Below are positions 39,204-51,891 of a stretch of 64,000 nucleotides of DNA, piece by piece. Position 1 is the stretch's first letter; the number at the start of each line of letters is the position of its first letter. Both the position numbers and the translations under genes were made by a program. The notes under the pieces are model-generated. The model had not been told where the DNA came from. It did not search any database and was given only the letters and a program-made list of their open reading frames with translations. This stretch comes from Gymnopilus junonius. Its lineage: Eukaryota; Basidiomycota; Agaricomycetes; Agaricales; Galerinaceae. The DNA lies in the NCBI GenBank assembly GCA_015501075.1, contig JADNYJ010000013.1:372001-436000 (forward strand). Direction: 5' to 3'.

Positions 39204-42200
39204 TCACAGTACAACACCCGCCCCACCACCCTCTTCTTTACTCTGACTCTCGACCACACCCCCGCCCCCGCCCACACCCAACAACTTCCTCCACCCGCCC
39301 AACACACCCAACACACCCTTCTCCTTCTTCTTCCCATCTCCATCCACCACCTCACCTCCCTCCAGCGCATCGTCTCCACCCAGTGCAGCAGGCGGTACGC
39401 CCAGCCCCTCCACACTCGCAAAGCTCACATAGCCCTGCATAGCCCTACATTGCACGCTCGCCTTCCGCGCATTGAACTGCGGTCGGGAAGGAGAGGCACC
39501 GGCACCAGACCCAGGAGAAGAAAGGAGACGGTTCATGGTGGGTGAGTTGGGGCCTATCGCCACCTCGGAGGAATTGGAAGAAGGGAATGAAGCTTGAGAG
39601 TGGGAGTGGTGGTTGGATGAACATGAGGAGGAAGCATCGTCGTGCTCGAGCTCATGTTCTTCCTCTGAGGACTGAATAGCCCGCCTTGGCCTCGACGAAA
39701 GAGGAGGAACGCCCATTCCCAATCCTGGGATATCCTTCTTCATCTGTTGCCGCTGGTGCGGGGGCACAGTAGGCGAATATCCCGTTTTATATGGACTAGG
39801 TACGTATTCCCCACCAGCTCCGCCCACCGTCACCGCCCTGTGATGATGCACCTGTCCCTGCCCTTGACGCTGAGGCGTCGAGAACGAGAATATCCTCGTA
39901 GTAAATGGCGGTGTCGGGGGCGGAGTGAGCAACCTCAGCTCGCCATCCTCTTCTTCACCGAGCCCGTCCAGCTCAGCCTCAGCTATCAAAGGAGGCGTCG
40001 TGCCCGTCCTCTGCTGCTGGGAATTCTTCCTGGAAGGCGTACCGCCGAGATGAGCAGGCGAAGGCGCCGTTGAGTTCCTCCTAGGCGAGGAAACGGCGGC
40101 GGAAGGGCCAGGGGGCGGCGAGACAGGGTCTGTTTTGGACCGACTCCGCTTATGCATACCCGACGGCGTAAGAGGCGGTTGAGGTTGTAATTGGGTAAAC
40201 GCGTTCACGAAGGGTTGGTACTGAGGATTGGGTTTTGAGTTCGCGCCGCTACCACTGCTGTTAGTGGATGGAGAGGAGTAGTGCGTAGTAGCAGTAACCT
40301 ATAGCACGCCCGATAAGAATAAAAAATGGTCAGCTTATATTCGTCTTCAATGCTGAAGACCAGAACACCCACCGAAGCAGTAATAGGAGCACCGCGCCAA
40401 GGCCACCCACCCTCCTCATCCCTCACTTCATTCGCCTTAGCACCTCCCCTCCTACTACTTCCGCTCCGACTCCCCGCCGCACTTCCACCGTCGCTCCTTC
40501 CCCTCTCTGCACTCTTCCTCCTCTCGTTCTCCCTATCTATACGCTCAACCACTCTCCCCTGCTCCAACACTCGCTCAAGACGCGCTCGCAGGACCTGTTC
40601 ATGAGGCGTCATCATCAACGGCTCTCCTGGGCCGACTTCATTATCATTACCATATGGACCAGAAGCTGAAGTGAGACCGGAGGATTGACGATAGTGAGTT
40701 GGCCTCTGCTGCTGCTGCTGTCGTGCAGAAGAAGACGACCCAGAAGAAGAAAACAAATCGATAGGAGGCGGTCTGGTCTTCCCACCGCCCACAGGAGCAG
40801 CAACGCCAGTAGTCGTGCTTCTCTGTCGTCCAGAAGGACTCTGCTGCTGCTGTGACATTGAACCGGAAGGTGAAGCGTGGACTGTATGATGCCCAGGAGG
40901 CGACTTCGACGAGACAGGGAACGTACTGCCGCTCTGAGCCTGAGCCTGAGCTTGAGCTTGAGAAGGCGACTGCAAATTCCTCCTCCCCAACGGAGAAGGC
41001 GAATGGGACGTGCTCCTCGCAGCAGGCGAGCGCTGCTGCTCATGACGTCGTGGCGTATGCGCATGCACGGGCATCTGCATTTGAGAAGTCGAAGCTTGAT
41101 GGTGTGCTGGAGCTTGTTGATGCTGCTGATGCTGAGAATCCCAATGACGTTGGTGGTGATGTAACGCCACGGCGGCAGCATCCACACCCCCCTCGCCCTC
41201 CGCATCGCCCCCGTAATACACCTGCCCACGCAGTGGCGGCGACGCCGAGCGCGGATTCGGGTTGCTCATCGCCGTCCTGAACAGCGTCGAGCCGCGTATA
41301 TAATCCTCTTTACTTTTACTGGGCGTCGTAGCCGTATCTGAGGAGGAAGGGACGTGTGAATGACGCCTCTTGTGCCCTTGTCCTTGAGCTGGGACTTGGG
41401 CTTGAACTTTGGGCGGAGAAGTTGGGTTTGAAGAGCCAGTAGCAGCCAGGGCTATAGGCCCGTTTCTCTCCATCTCATCCCTCAACAGCGCGTCCCTCAA
41501 TAGTTTCTCCGACCGACCCGGAGGACGTTGGCTGGAGCTGGAGCTCTGGCTGTGGTGGTACGGATGAGTGGTGTTGGTAGGCGAAGGTGGCTGGTAAGCC
41601 GAATGAGAATGCGCTTGAGGCGCTGGATGATGTAGGGTAGCCATAACACTTGACGGTAAAAGCAGTGGCTCTGGTGAAGATGTTGTTGTTAGCGGCGGGA
41701 CCAAAGTCGTGGTAGTAGTGGTAGGCGAAGAAGGTAAAGAGGCCCTCCCAACAAACGCGAAAGGTTGAAGTAGTCTTTGCACCAACGGGCTAGGGCTAGC
41801 GCGTGTATGTGCCTTCGAAGTTGGAGTCGGAGTAGCTGGGCTGCGCACGGGTGGGGTATGCAGTCTTGATGAGGAAGAGGAAAGAGGGGCTCGTGTGCGT
41901 GTATGAGTGAGGGGTGATCGAGAAGGAGCCGGAGAATGAGTATCCTGGCTGCTGGTAGACTCGTGGTCCTGCGTCTGCTTTCGCACAAGGTGATACTGTG
42001 ACGAAGCCGGAGAAGAAGCAAACGAGTTTGAAGAAGACTCTGACGATCGAAGTTGGACGTCCGAGATCAACGAGGTGAAGGAGGAAGAAGATGCAGTGGG
42101 GCTGAGCAGTCCGAGACTGTGCGTGTGTCGATGTCTGCGAATGGGATGGTGGTGCGGTGGCCTCGAGTTGTGGTGATGACTATGCGTATGCGTAGCGCGC

Positions 42201-42395
42201 TTGGTCTCGTCCTCGCTATAGACTCTGGACAAAGCTGTGCAGAAACGCGGATGAGCACCACAGAACGTGGAGTATAGCACAGGGAATGAGGTACGAACCT
42301 TGCTTAGCAGTGGGAAGAACACCAGGCGACAATGGGGAAGAATCTGAAGTATTCCCAGCAGAGGGCTGATGAAAAGGAACGGAAACGGACGACAT
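39204..42395 (-). CDS. Large intrinsically disordered Ser/Pro/His/Gln-rich protein (1017 aa)
   Basis: Three exons in consistent phase: 42299-42395, 40373-42234 and 39204-40298, with introns of 64 and 74 nt, give 1017 residues. The start MSSVSVPFHQPSAGNTSDSS is at 42393-42395. Almost the whole protein is low complexity: His-rich near the start, Thr/Pro/Ser tracts, poly-Gln and QA repeats in the middle, and many SP/TP sites. Two more ordered patches stand out: EKLLRDALLRDEMERNGPI, and HEQVLRARLERVLEQG followed by a charged helix, the latter likely a short coiled coil. A C-terminal patch VLGGWRKLLGVGGGGG ends it. No known domain. Such proteins are often regulators or scaffolds, but no function can be claimed. 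Codon phase and splice sites make the gene itself secure. Confidence 0.82.
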
Positions 42396-45300
42396 TTTTC
42401 TCTTTCCCGGGGCAAAGGGAAAAAATAATTATGAAAGACCGTATTACGCTCAATCGAAAAAACACCGGTGATCAGGTCAGGTCGTCTCCTCCCAGGTATA
42501 GCAGTCCGGCCTCACTGCAGACAGAAAAATAATCACGAAATCGAAATCGAAATCTGCGGGCGTGGCCGTTGGATGTGGCTGTAATTAGCCCGATCAGCAG
42601 GGGATCCACAAAAAGGGAAAAAGATGAAATTGCGCATACCGGAAATTGGGGGGCACAAACTTGGGAGGTCTTATGACCACAAATAAATCCTTTCACGATC
42701 GCAGATTGGGATTCCACTTGCAGATCCAGACCCGGCCGGCGAGTGGGCACCAATGGTCTGAGAGATCCTACGCGCCATTTCAGCTGCAATTTTTTGGGGA
42801 GAGGGTATGTGCGCACACACCTTGCTGGGTTATTGGTCCGCGATCAACGAAGCGCGAAAGCGAAATGAAACCCCAGGGTAATGTCCACTCAAGGGTGTCG
42901 TAAGGAGCGCACGGATCCAAAAATCCAAATCCAAAATATCCGACTCGCCCTTCTTCCTTCCCTACAGTTGTCAAACGCCTAGAGACCACGCTGTATACAC
43001 GAGGCAGACAGAGTTATCGACCGGCGCGGAATGACGGATGCGCTTGATGGGATGAGTTGATGACGATGACACGGGCTTTTCTTGAACGTGCTGATGTGAA
43101 GAGAGTCTAGGTGATGTTTTCAGAGTTCTCTCCCTTGTCTCGAAATGCCTCAAGTTCTAGGTTCCATCCAAATCCTTTCCTGCCCTCTAATACAGTCTGT
43201 TATTCAGATTCTGTCCGCGGCTATCAATCCCCCTGGCCTGAACCCTGGTAGTCGGCGCCGTTGTAGGTGGAACAATGCAGTAGACGAGCGCGACGAGTTG
43301 CGAGGCTCGGTCGGGCGGTGGATGATGGTGGTAAAAAGGTGAATAATGTGAAAATCACTTGCTCGGTACACATAAAAGTAAACAAGGCCCGCTCTTCACA
43401 TCCATGTTTTACCCCAACAGCAACTAAAAATTCATGATCAAATGCGGAAAAGGCAGAAAAACTCCTGGAAACCGCCGCTTTTTCCAGTTACTCAGCCGCA
43501 GCGCTACTTGCTCGTCTATGATTGGCTGTCACGCCCATGGTAATGCCGAATATATATTCCCCTATTTTTCCTTTTTATCTATTTACGACGATTTTTCTCC
43601 GTTCACCCAGTGTCGTCTCACACGAACGCTCAGGGCGCTCACAAGAACTGAAATTTATGGAGGGAAAACTGGCCACGTTTCCTCTTTCTTCCCATCGTCA
43701 TCTAAATTCTAATGATCCATCATGCAATTTCATGATCATGATCAAGAACTCCGGCACGTCAATGTCAGCAGTCAACTGCAAGTTCGTTCCAAATTTACTT
43801 CTGTTCTACATCAGTTAACCAAATGTTAGAGCCTAGAGTCTTTTTCTCGGGTCTAAATGGACCAATGCAAACCACTGCCAGACCCAGAAGGCGGCATAGC
43901 AACAAGCTGAAGGTATTCATGTTCAGAATTGGTGTAAGCACGTACGCCTAGACTCAAACCATCCTTCTCTTCTCTGTACGTTCCCTTCCGTTTCTAAACC
44001 ACCACACTCACGTACATATGTACACCAGTACGCCACCGGGACCAGAACCTCCATCCGGATCCACACCAACAGCCGCTTACCGCTGCCGGAAACGTTGATT
44101 CCGCCACCCATGCCTCTCAACGCATCCATAAGGCGCCTTCAAAAACTCCCAGTCCCATTCGCTTTCCCCATTTCTCGCACTCAGTAAATATCTCACACGA
44201 CTACTAAGTACTAAATAAGCCAGCCTCATCACCTATCAATAATCAATCACAGGTATAATCACTACTCAATGACTCACTTCCTTCCCTTTGCCTATAGCTA
44301 AAGCATTTTTGCCGTTACCCGTTTTACTCAGGCCCCCGTCTCACGTCGGCCTCCCGGCATGGACATTACGCAGGCGGGATAGAGGCGGCATGGTCAATGG
44401 GCGGCCCCAACACCCGGGTTCAAAGCCATAGAAAAATCCCGAAATTCGGCCTACCTAGATACTTTGCTTACCATGAACATGTGCGCACTGCAATTCGCGC
44501 ATCCTCCCGGATTCTTGCTGTTTCACATGAGTAAGGTAATATAAATTTAATAGGTGAGTCTTGGACACAGCTTAATCGATCGAAATTTGAAGCATAAGCA
44601 GACAGCGTACAGCCACGCGTCTAGTCCCCTTCCCTATAGGGTGACTGCAAATGGGCGGGGATGTCACGTTTATTTTCGCTGGAGAGCTTACTCTCACTCA
44701 GTCAGCGTGCTTTTATATACTTACATGGCAGGAACGCCTCCCAGCTATCAGGAACCACGATGCCACGTTTATTTTCTAGCTGCAGCTTATTGGGTGCTAT
44801 TTAAGGGTACCAAGGGATGTCTGATTCTCTGACCACTGAAAAGGGTGAGTACGCAACGTATAATAAAAGCCTACATCCGACTAACCTACGCAAGTCGACA
44901 GGTCAGACATAACACATTTATCCATGTTCGCATTCAACTCTCTCGTCGACCCTTCTTTACCCATGTCGAACGTTCGAACTTTCCTGTAACGTATAACGTC
45001 CAAGGACTCCGAGCTCCGAGGTATCTCGTCTCTTGTTTCTGTCATATCTGCCCGCCTTTGATGTGTGCTTGCACATGATTGCTTTCGCGATTACCTGCTT
45101 TCCTTCAAAATTATCCCTGTATACCAAGCTTATACCGCTGTGTCGGACCCGTGCTAGCGCTTTGTTCTTTGAACTTCCTTCACGCAAAGTATCCTACTTC
45201 GAATGTTCGAACTCCAACTTCTCCTCTCACTCTATATATATCATCTAGAGTCTCCGATTTTCTTAATTGACAGTTTGTCTTGATCCTTTAGAACTCCTAT

Positions 45301-48300
45301 CAGGATTAAGGACCTACTACGTGTGCCTCCTTTGCGGCTTTTACTCAGGCTTGCGTGCTCAGTGCTCACCTTTCTTTGCTGGCTGCGATTGTCTCGTATC
45401 GCATCCCATCTTCATATCCATATCTTATATGATATATCCCAATCACATCACCACCCCACCTGTATACAGCGTTGTAAGTAATCGATCCGACAACGGAATA
45501 TATAACACTCTCTCCAACATCTGCGATTGCCGACAAATCCCTTCATCCGGCCTTGGGACTCTCGATAGGTCTTTCTTATCAAACTTCGACCTTGCGTCTT
45601 ATTCACCAGTCAGTAATAAATAAACTTCTCCTATCTTAGTCTGCGCAAGACATATCCTTCATCAGACTCCTGACTCCCTCCGTCTTATCAAGCTTGGACT
45701 TTCTACATACACTACCTTACATACCAACACAAAATCATGAATCAGCAACTCTATCTTTATATTTGTTTCTGCCTCTTCCTCTATATGTATTGGAAATCAG
45801 CCATATCGAGGAAATGTACCCCAAATCCGTCTTGCCTTCGTCCGAACCGCTTGCGGGTTCATTAATGCCTGGCCGTACGGCCTGATGGTGGCGTTCTTTG
45901 GTTCTCAAGTGTAGATGGAACCCCCGCAAGATTTTTGGGACATCTGGACGCCGGGGGATCACGATGATTTTAGAGCTAGAGCCTAGAGCGTATTGGCCAG
46001 TATGGTGCAGGATTTCTTCGCACCGGGGTTATAGCGATTGGTCTTCACTTCCGTAAAATAACCTGTGGTGGTTTGATGTCGTGATCAGGATTCCGATTTT
46101 GAGATATTGAAATTCTAGACCAGATGTGGTCACGTTTCCAAGCACTATGCACGGCGTTTAGAATTATATCCCTTCCTAAATTCTTCGGGGCATGTGTAGT
46201 CGGAAGTTAGTCATTTGTTAACGCTGCCTTCCTCTAAATCTCAAGCTCCATATACCGTATAACTCGTCCCGCTCAAGAGCGTTCATGATCCAGAACGTCA
46301 GACTCCAACTCAATTTCTCAGTGATCTATTCTCCGTCCTAATTCCTGTCTCCATCTGTCAACCATTCACACTACTGCATAACCTTCTAGTCATCTGCGCC
46401 TCTACCTATCTTCGAATTTTCTCGGTCCTCCTTCGTGGTTACCCACGGGAAGAAATCACAATCATCAATGACGAAACTTGACGCGATATGCTCCACCGTC
46501 TTACGTAGAACACTTTCCCATTGACTGAGGACGCCTGAATCAACAAAGAAAGGCTATTTATTTCTGTCCTATGTGCATATGTACAGATCGCTACTCTTCC
46601 ACGGTACCCCAGGCAGCCAATTTTAGCCCTTAATAGTTCTGAGATTCAGCGTATGAAGGTAAATTCATATCCTATATGAAGGCATGAAACCTTTGTTTAC
46701 TGTATCAAGGCAAAGTCCCTTCAATTCAGCAGTATTTTATTTAATGATGGATTCAAATAGAGAAGTAATTTCCGTCCACTTTTCCTTGGTTTTGAGACCA
46801 CTGCATATGAGCCCGACACGACGAACCGTCTGGTAATGTGCCTGCAAGTCGATGAACAAGCTCCACTTATCGTCATTTACCCTCCTCCACAGGTCAGTCG
46901 TCGTTCTTGCAGCATGAACAATGAACAACTGCATTAATTTAGCTGTGGTCAGTAACGTTATATGTCCTCTGACGTCGACGTCCATGACTCTATGACCTAT
47001 GTGGCTGCCAGAGCAATATGACAAATGACAGATGCGTAGCTTATTTGAAGTCTTACTATCAGGGAAGAGGCTAACCGAAAATATGATTTGTAAATGTTCA
47101 GCGTTTAAGATTCCCATGGTTCTTGCGGTTACCTCGGCCACTAAAAGTATTCCTTAGTACTCACTGACGAGATCATCATACTCAGGGCTGGACGGGCTTC
47201 GTAAAAAAGATGTTCGGTCATATCTTCGCCACAACGTTTTCATCCTTAAGAATAATCGACGATTTAGCACAAGAAAAGAACTGATAGGCAAAGAAGTCGA
47301 ATCCGACGCATCACGGAGGAGAAATGCCCCATGGGCACGGAATATCCGAATGGGGCCGGATCATTGAGAAGCCAGAGTGCGGGGTAGAGGGGTGAGAATT
47401 TGTTGTTAACTGTATGTAAGTACCCGCAAATTAAGTATGACATCCACGCCGCGTCTGTTATATCAATCGATGATGTTACGCTGCTAGTCAACCATTTCTA
47501 TATGACCACATTTCACGAGCACCCATACTTAAATATATGGGATTTAGAAAAGCACAAGAAGTTAATCAAGCGGCGTTCAAGAGCGTTCAAGTGATTCTTA
47601 TTCATTTGGCCTCGTGTTAGACTTCGTTACGAGACAAAAAATGTTCGTCAACGGTCAGCACGCCAAGCAACTCAACAGATCGGATTTTCAAGGCGAGTCA
47701 GAGGTGCATGAACAAAGTCATGGCCGTCATCACCCTTTCCCCAAATTTCTGACTTCCCAACGTATTTTCAACATCGACCTAATTTATGGTACGATTTTTC
47801 CTCGAATTTTTAAGTTCGACCCAAGTTCCGGAAGGATCTTAGAGGTTAGCTTGATGTACGTGTTCAAATTTGTACGGTAATGGACACGACTATGGGAACC
47901 TGACTTCTGTACAAATTTACAATTCGAACGGATGAACAGGCCCGCATTCACGTTTATTTATCACTACATATTTTTATTTCTGCAGATTTTATAGCTCAGT
48001 GCAAAATGTCAGGCCAATGCTCAGAAAGAATACATTAAATAAAATTTAAGGAGTGAAAATCAAGAATCCAACCTTGAATGCAGCATTGGGTGATACGTGG
48101 TGAGGTGCACTGTGCGTGAATTCTTATTTCTATGACCCAACGTTTTGTACTGCAATCTACGGCTGAAAGTTAAAAGGCCTGGCCACTAGGTCGAAGGCTC
48201 GAAGCCACGAAGGCCTAAGCCTATCACGTGGTTTATAAATTGGTTCCTATTTTCAATTTTGGTGCCTTGAAACTTTTAACTGACAACCAAATTCAAAGCG

Positions 48301-48582
48301 TTTCTTTTTCAGAATCAACCGCGACGTAGTACTTACTATTGTACTCTGTATGATGGACACGGCTCATTGCTGAGCTTGCACCTCGTCTCAAAGTTGACAT
48401 CCGAAGGACAGAGTCCTATGGTGTCGTCCGAGTCTTGTCTACTAGCCGTGCTCTTGGTCGCCCGATTCATTCCTTTCACGCATTCGCACTCCTGTAGTGC
48501 TCGATTTCCTAATGTACTGGATTCTACTGCTTGTCTTGACTCACGCTACGTCCAAACCCCGTCCACAATATCTTTCCATGTA
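42396..48582. other. Long gene-poor region
   Basis: About 6 kb without a recognised gene. It includes the promoter of the disordered-protein gene and many short ORFs lacking domain features. A diverged 16-bp repeat (GATGYCACGTTTATTTT, about 44660 and 44760) is present. A CACGTG next to a TATAAA lies near 48222-48240 with no gene visible downstream. One minus-strand ORF (46737-47141) is listed separately. Confidence 0.4.
46737..47141 (-). CDS. Hypothetical ORF (134 aa), unrecognised
   Basis: Open frame with ATG, containing ILNAEHLQIIFSVSLFPD and a helix-like stretch LFIDLQAHYQTVRRVGLI. No family recognised, no clear introns, and the flanks are non-coding. It may be a gene fragment or a chance ORF. 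Confidence 0.2.
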   Translation of the reverse strand: MAEVTARTMGILNAEHLQIIFSVSLFPDSKTSNKLRICHLSYCSGSHIGHRVMDVDVRGHITLLTTAKLMQLFIVHAARTTTDLWRRVNDDKWSLFIDLQAHYQTVRRVGLICSGLKTKEKWTEITSLFESIIK

Positions 48583-49545
48583 TCAATCAACAATACAACA
48601 ACTCTTTATATCGCTGGCCCCTCTATTTCTAAATCTAATCCTTCCAGCACTCGTAATGAATTCTTTCACTCCCATCGGCTGCACATCAACGAGCTTGTTC
48701 AGGCGCGGCTCAACAGATGCGAGGCCCAATCCACCGACCAATTTGACCTCCACGAAGAATTTTTCCATGTGAACCTTTGATTGGGCTTCTTTGCTGAGCT
48801 CTTCTACACTCTGCTTCACCACATTGAACTTCCTTCCCGTAACCTCCTCGGCAATTTTTATTACCTCATCATATGACATTGCATCGCCCGCCATGGACGA
48901 CTCCTTCTCCCACCTTTCAAGTTCTACAGCCGCAGCAACAAATTTTCCGACATCTTGCCATCTCGTAAAGGTGACGATTTCCTTTCCCGTGCCAGGTATG
49001 TCGGCTCTGCCTTCCTTGATATCGACCCCAACAGGAAAGCTGTTCTCGATGCCCTCGAGTTCCTCACGAGCATGGACGTTTGAAGACCCGTGCGCCAGGT
49101 AATTGGTGAATATACCACAAGAGAAGGCTGTGACTTCAAGGCCACTCTCTTCAGCCGCCTTCCATACTGGCTCCTTGAACTCGCGGTAGAACTCGACGAA
49201 CTGGTTTGCTTCCCTGGACACTGCGAATTCCGATGGAGCAAATCGCTTAGCACCGACCTGCTTTGCAGCCTGAAGGAGGTTGATTTGCGTTTTCACCATG
49301 TCGGAGGGATCTAACGACACGAGGCATGAGATAACTGTGTGCACCGGTTCGGGAGAGTCGGATAACGCAGAGACAAGAGAAGGCACAGAGGAGTAGTCGA
49401 CTGCCTTGACGAGTGCACCTTCCGCTGTAAGCGTAGGCTTAGGCGATCGAGATAAGACGATTACTGTATGTTTTCCTGAGGAAAGAAGTGCGTGGATGAC
49501 CTGTTTACCGACCAGTCCCGTTCCCGCTACAGCGACCACGACCAT
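48583..49545 (-). CDS. NmrA-like / isoflavone reductase-like NAD(P)-binding protein (320 aa)
   Basis: Single exon. The start at 49543-49545 gives MVVVAVAGTGLVGKQVIHAL with the GxxGxxG loop. KRFAPSEFAVS, DIKEGRADIPGTGKE and TRWQDVGKFVAAAVELERW align closely with the gene at 34225-35139, which is in the opposite orientation 13 kb away. The C-terminus is 16 residues longer and diverges after VKEFIT (SAGRIRFRNRG), as though the original stop was lost. A CTTAAATAC element about 30 nt upstream may serve as TATA box. Family strong; substrate unknown. Confidence 0.9.
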   Translation of the reverse strand: MVVVAVAGTGLVGKQVIHALLSSGKHTVIVLSRSPKPTLTAEGALVKAVDYSSVPSLVSALSDSPEPVHTVISCLVSLDPSDMVKTQINLLQAAKQVGAKRFAPSEFAVSREANQFVEFYREFKEPVWKAAEESGLEVTAFSCGIFTNYLAHGSSNVHAREELEGIENSFPVGVDIKEGRADIPGTGKEIVTFTRWQDVGKFVAAAVELERWEKESSMAGDAMSYDEVIKIAEEVTGRKFNVVKQSVEELSKEAQSKVHMEKFFVEVKLVGGLGLASVEPRLNKLVDVQPMGVKEFITSAGRIRFRNRGASDIKSCCIVD

Positions 49546-50151
49546 TTTGTGAGTTGTGACTGAAGAGTTCTTTCTCCTGTATTTAAGTTGTGGGGCTTAC
49601 TAGATTAGTACTTGATTCCCTGCCGAGGCGACGCGTATCGCCACCTTCCGAATAAACGAATGACAACCATATTCTGAGTACTGACTAAACTCAACGGGCA
49701 GCATCCGGCACACAACAGTCTGGATGCATGAGCCAGTGAGGTAAACCATGGGTCAGTTGTCGATCCCTCCAGGCACATCTCGCTAGTGGATGTTTTTTGC
49801 CGCCATGGTATACGTATAATATTGACAAAAAATACAATTCGAGATTTAAAAAAATGGTGAATGTTACTACGAGTATTTAGGAAGATGCATAAACAATGCC
49901 AGTCGGATTTTTTAATGAGAAATGTGATCATTTTGTAAGACGATGAGGCGGGTTCCCGGCTGCACGGACCGAACGATTACAGGATAGCGGAAGAAGGCAA
50001 GTCCCGAGTCGCTTTGCTCCGCCACCCTCTCTCCAGCTCTCTCCATCGCAATCCATCACTTTCCCCCGCTTTACTGTCTGAGGAGTTCATTGCGTCGTAT
50101 GCAAAATACTCATATAAGGGTATTTCTGGCTACTTTATCAGTTTTATCTCT
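49546..50151. other. Spacer upstream of NmrA-like gene
   Basis: Promoter of the leftward NmrA-like gene and 3' flank of the unrecognised gene ending near 50152. No coding region supported. Confidence 0.45.
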
Positions 50152-51891
50152 TCATAGGCACAATTTTCTAACCTTGACGTTTTGTTGTTTCCTAGTTCCT
50201 CTTTCGCTGCCTTCCAGGTTACCTTGTCCCCCTCGAGGGTGGAGGGGGTGTTGTATGTTGAGAATTACCATCTTCTCAATTTCATTGAGATGGTCAAGGA
50301 GCCGGCTGATTGATGCAGATTCCTCATTGTCAGAGGCGGATGGCAGGGATGAGCTTGATGGTTCGTCAGCAGACTTGTCGTGCTTTTGCTCCCTTGTCGT
50401 AGAAGTAGCAGCAAGGGATGCTGATGGCAGATGACGACCTTGAGAGGAATACTTATGGGCCTGAATGGTATTATGGGCCTGTTGTTGTTGAACTATCTGT
50501 TCTCTGTTCCATTTACAGAACGCACCGTCGTCAGGGTCTATTCCGAGAGGCAGAACAACATCACATTACCTTCCATCAGTTTGGGTAGCAGACTCCAAGG
50601 GCCGCTCTATGAGGACGTTCACCTCAGAATCAGTACCACCATCCGTTTGCACGGAGCTGATGGATCTACTCTTGTGGTTTTGTTCTGTTTCTCTGGCCGA
50701 GAATCCAGAACATCCATTTGTCTGTGTCGCTAATGGGCACTTCGGGAAGCCAGTGTCCTTCAACGTTGATGTCGATGTCGGATTGGAGCCGGCACGGACG
50801 TTAAACTTCTTATTTCTCTTTGAGTAGTCGAAAGCACCTGCTATCGAGAAGTTGCTATAATCCAGCGGAGGACGTGTCTCCCAGTCTGTACTAAACATCG
50901 GAGGTCTGTCATCAAAGGCAATCCCCCCATTGTATGGCGAGCTGGATATTGAAGGATGGTCAGTCCACTGGTCGGTAATGGAGGGGTGATCGATGTCCAG
51001 CTCATCGTATTGTGACTCGGGATGAGGGCCCAGCAGGAACAGAGAGGTGTTGGAAGCTTTCGGATATTCAACAGTTTGCAATTGAATTGAAGGGGTGACT
51101 GGGCATGAAGGGGTGCCAAGAGAGTGTGACAAGTAGTTGGACGACGCTGGGCAATTAATGTTGGGCTCCTGCTGTGGTTAATGACGAGCGTCATCCGAAT
51201 GAAATTGGTTTGAGGGTACTTACATCTACGGGTCCATTAAAGTCCTGCACGTTATGAAAGGCATACGCTTTATGTGAAGTCGCCGAGGAAGATTCAGGGT
51301 GCCCAGCAGGTTGCGAATATTGATAGGGCACTGCAAAACGATTGGTGTCAAATGGGCCAGCTGGATAATCAGGACATCTTACAGGTTGAAATGTTGACTG
51401 ATCAAGCAAAGTGTTGGGTGCATGCGGGCCTTGATAGCCCACAGTTCTCTGGCCTAGTCAACGACAATGCCAGCGCTTGAGATGGACCATGATGACGCGG
51501 TATTGACGGCGGTATTGCGTCTGTCGCAACTTCGACCAATCCATGACCGGTGGTTTGTCCTGTACGAGCCGCTTAACATCGTCAAAGCGCGAAACTTGTG
51601 GTCACTTGCCTTTACAATAGGTTGAACTAAATGTAGGCCCCGAGGAAATTGCAGGGAAGGTCTGAACTCCTGTGGAGTCATGAGTTACAAGGTTACCTGA
51701 TGAAGAACAGGCGACAAAATATTCACCTTGGATCCGATTGTAGGTCTGGTGGGCAGCGAGGTGTCTATGCTCTGTAAAATGGGTGGCTGGTAAACAATGT
51801 GAAGGCAACAGTACACCCTTTTAGGACAATGAAATCGAAATTCAGACTCAGCAACAGCTTGATAGGACCCTGCATGAGGCTTTGACAACAA
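50152..51891 (-). CDS. Unrecognised Gln/Ser-rich protein with an in-frame TAA
   Basis: Coding character is clear but no family is recognised. One exon pair is sure: 51242-51448 (approximately; YQGPHAPNTLLDQSTFQPV ... NVQDFNGPVD) joins through a GTAAGT...CACAG intron to QEPNINCPASSNYLSHSLG at about 51180. The frame then runs to ATQTDGR, where a TAA stands at 50566-50568. Directly after it the same frame stays open for 137 codons (LPLGIDPDDGAFCKWNREQI, a QQQQ run, a Ser/Glu-rich stretch, a predicted coiled coil SRLLDHLNEIEKMVIL) down to TGA at 50152-50154. Upstream exons towards 51891 are tentative. The protein would be hydrophilic and mostly disordered. The TAA may be a nonsense mutation, a read-through stop, or hide an intron I could not find. 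Confidence 0.5.

Noticed and set aside
44395..44425. GGGTTCAAA resembling a tRNA T-arm
   Set aside because: No acceptor stem, D-arm or anticodon arm could be folded around it.
44655..44780. Two GATGYCACGTTTATTTT segments about 100 bp apart
   Set aside because: Only about 16 bp match and the flanks differ; too little to call a repeat element.
20318..48330. Shared CGCGACGTAGT near 20318 and 48320 as a sign of a third SDR promoter
   Set aside because: Only 11 bases match and no SDR coding sequence follows at 48.3 kb.
48367..48780. Plus-strand ORFs overlapping the NmrA-like 3' end
   Set aside because: Antisense to a well-supported gene in part and featureless in the rest.
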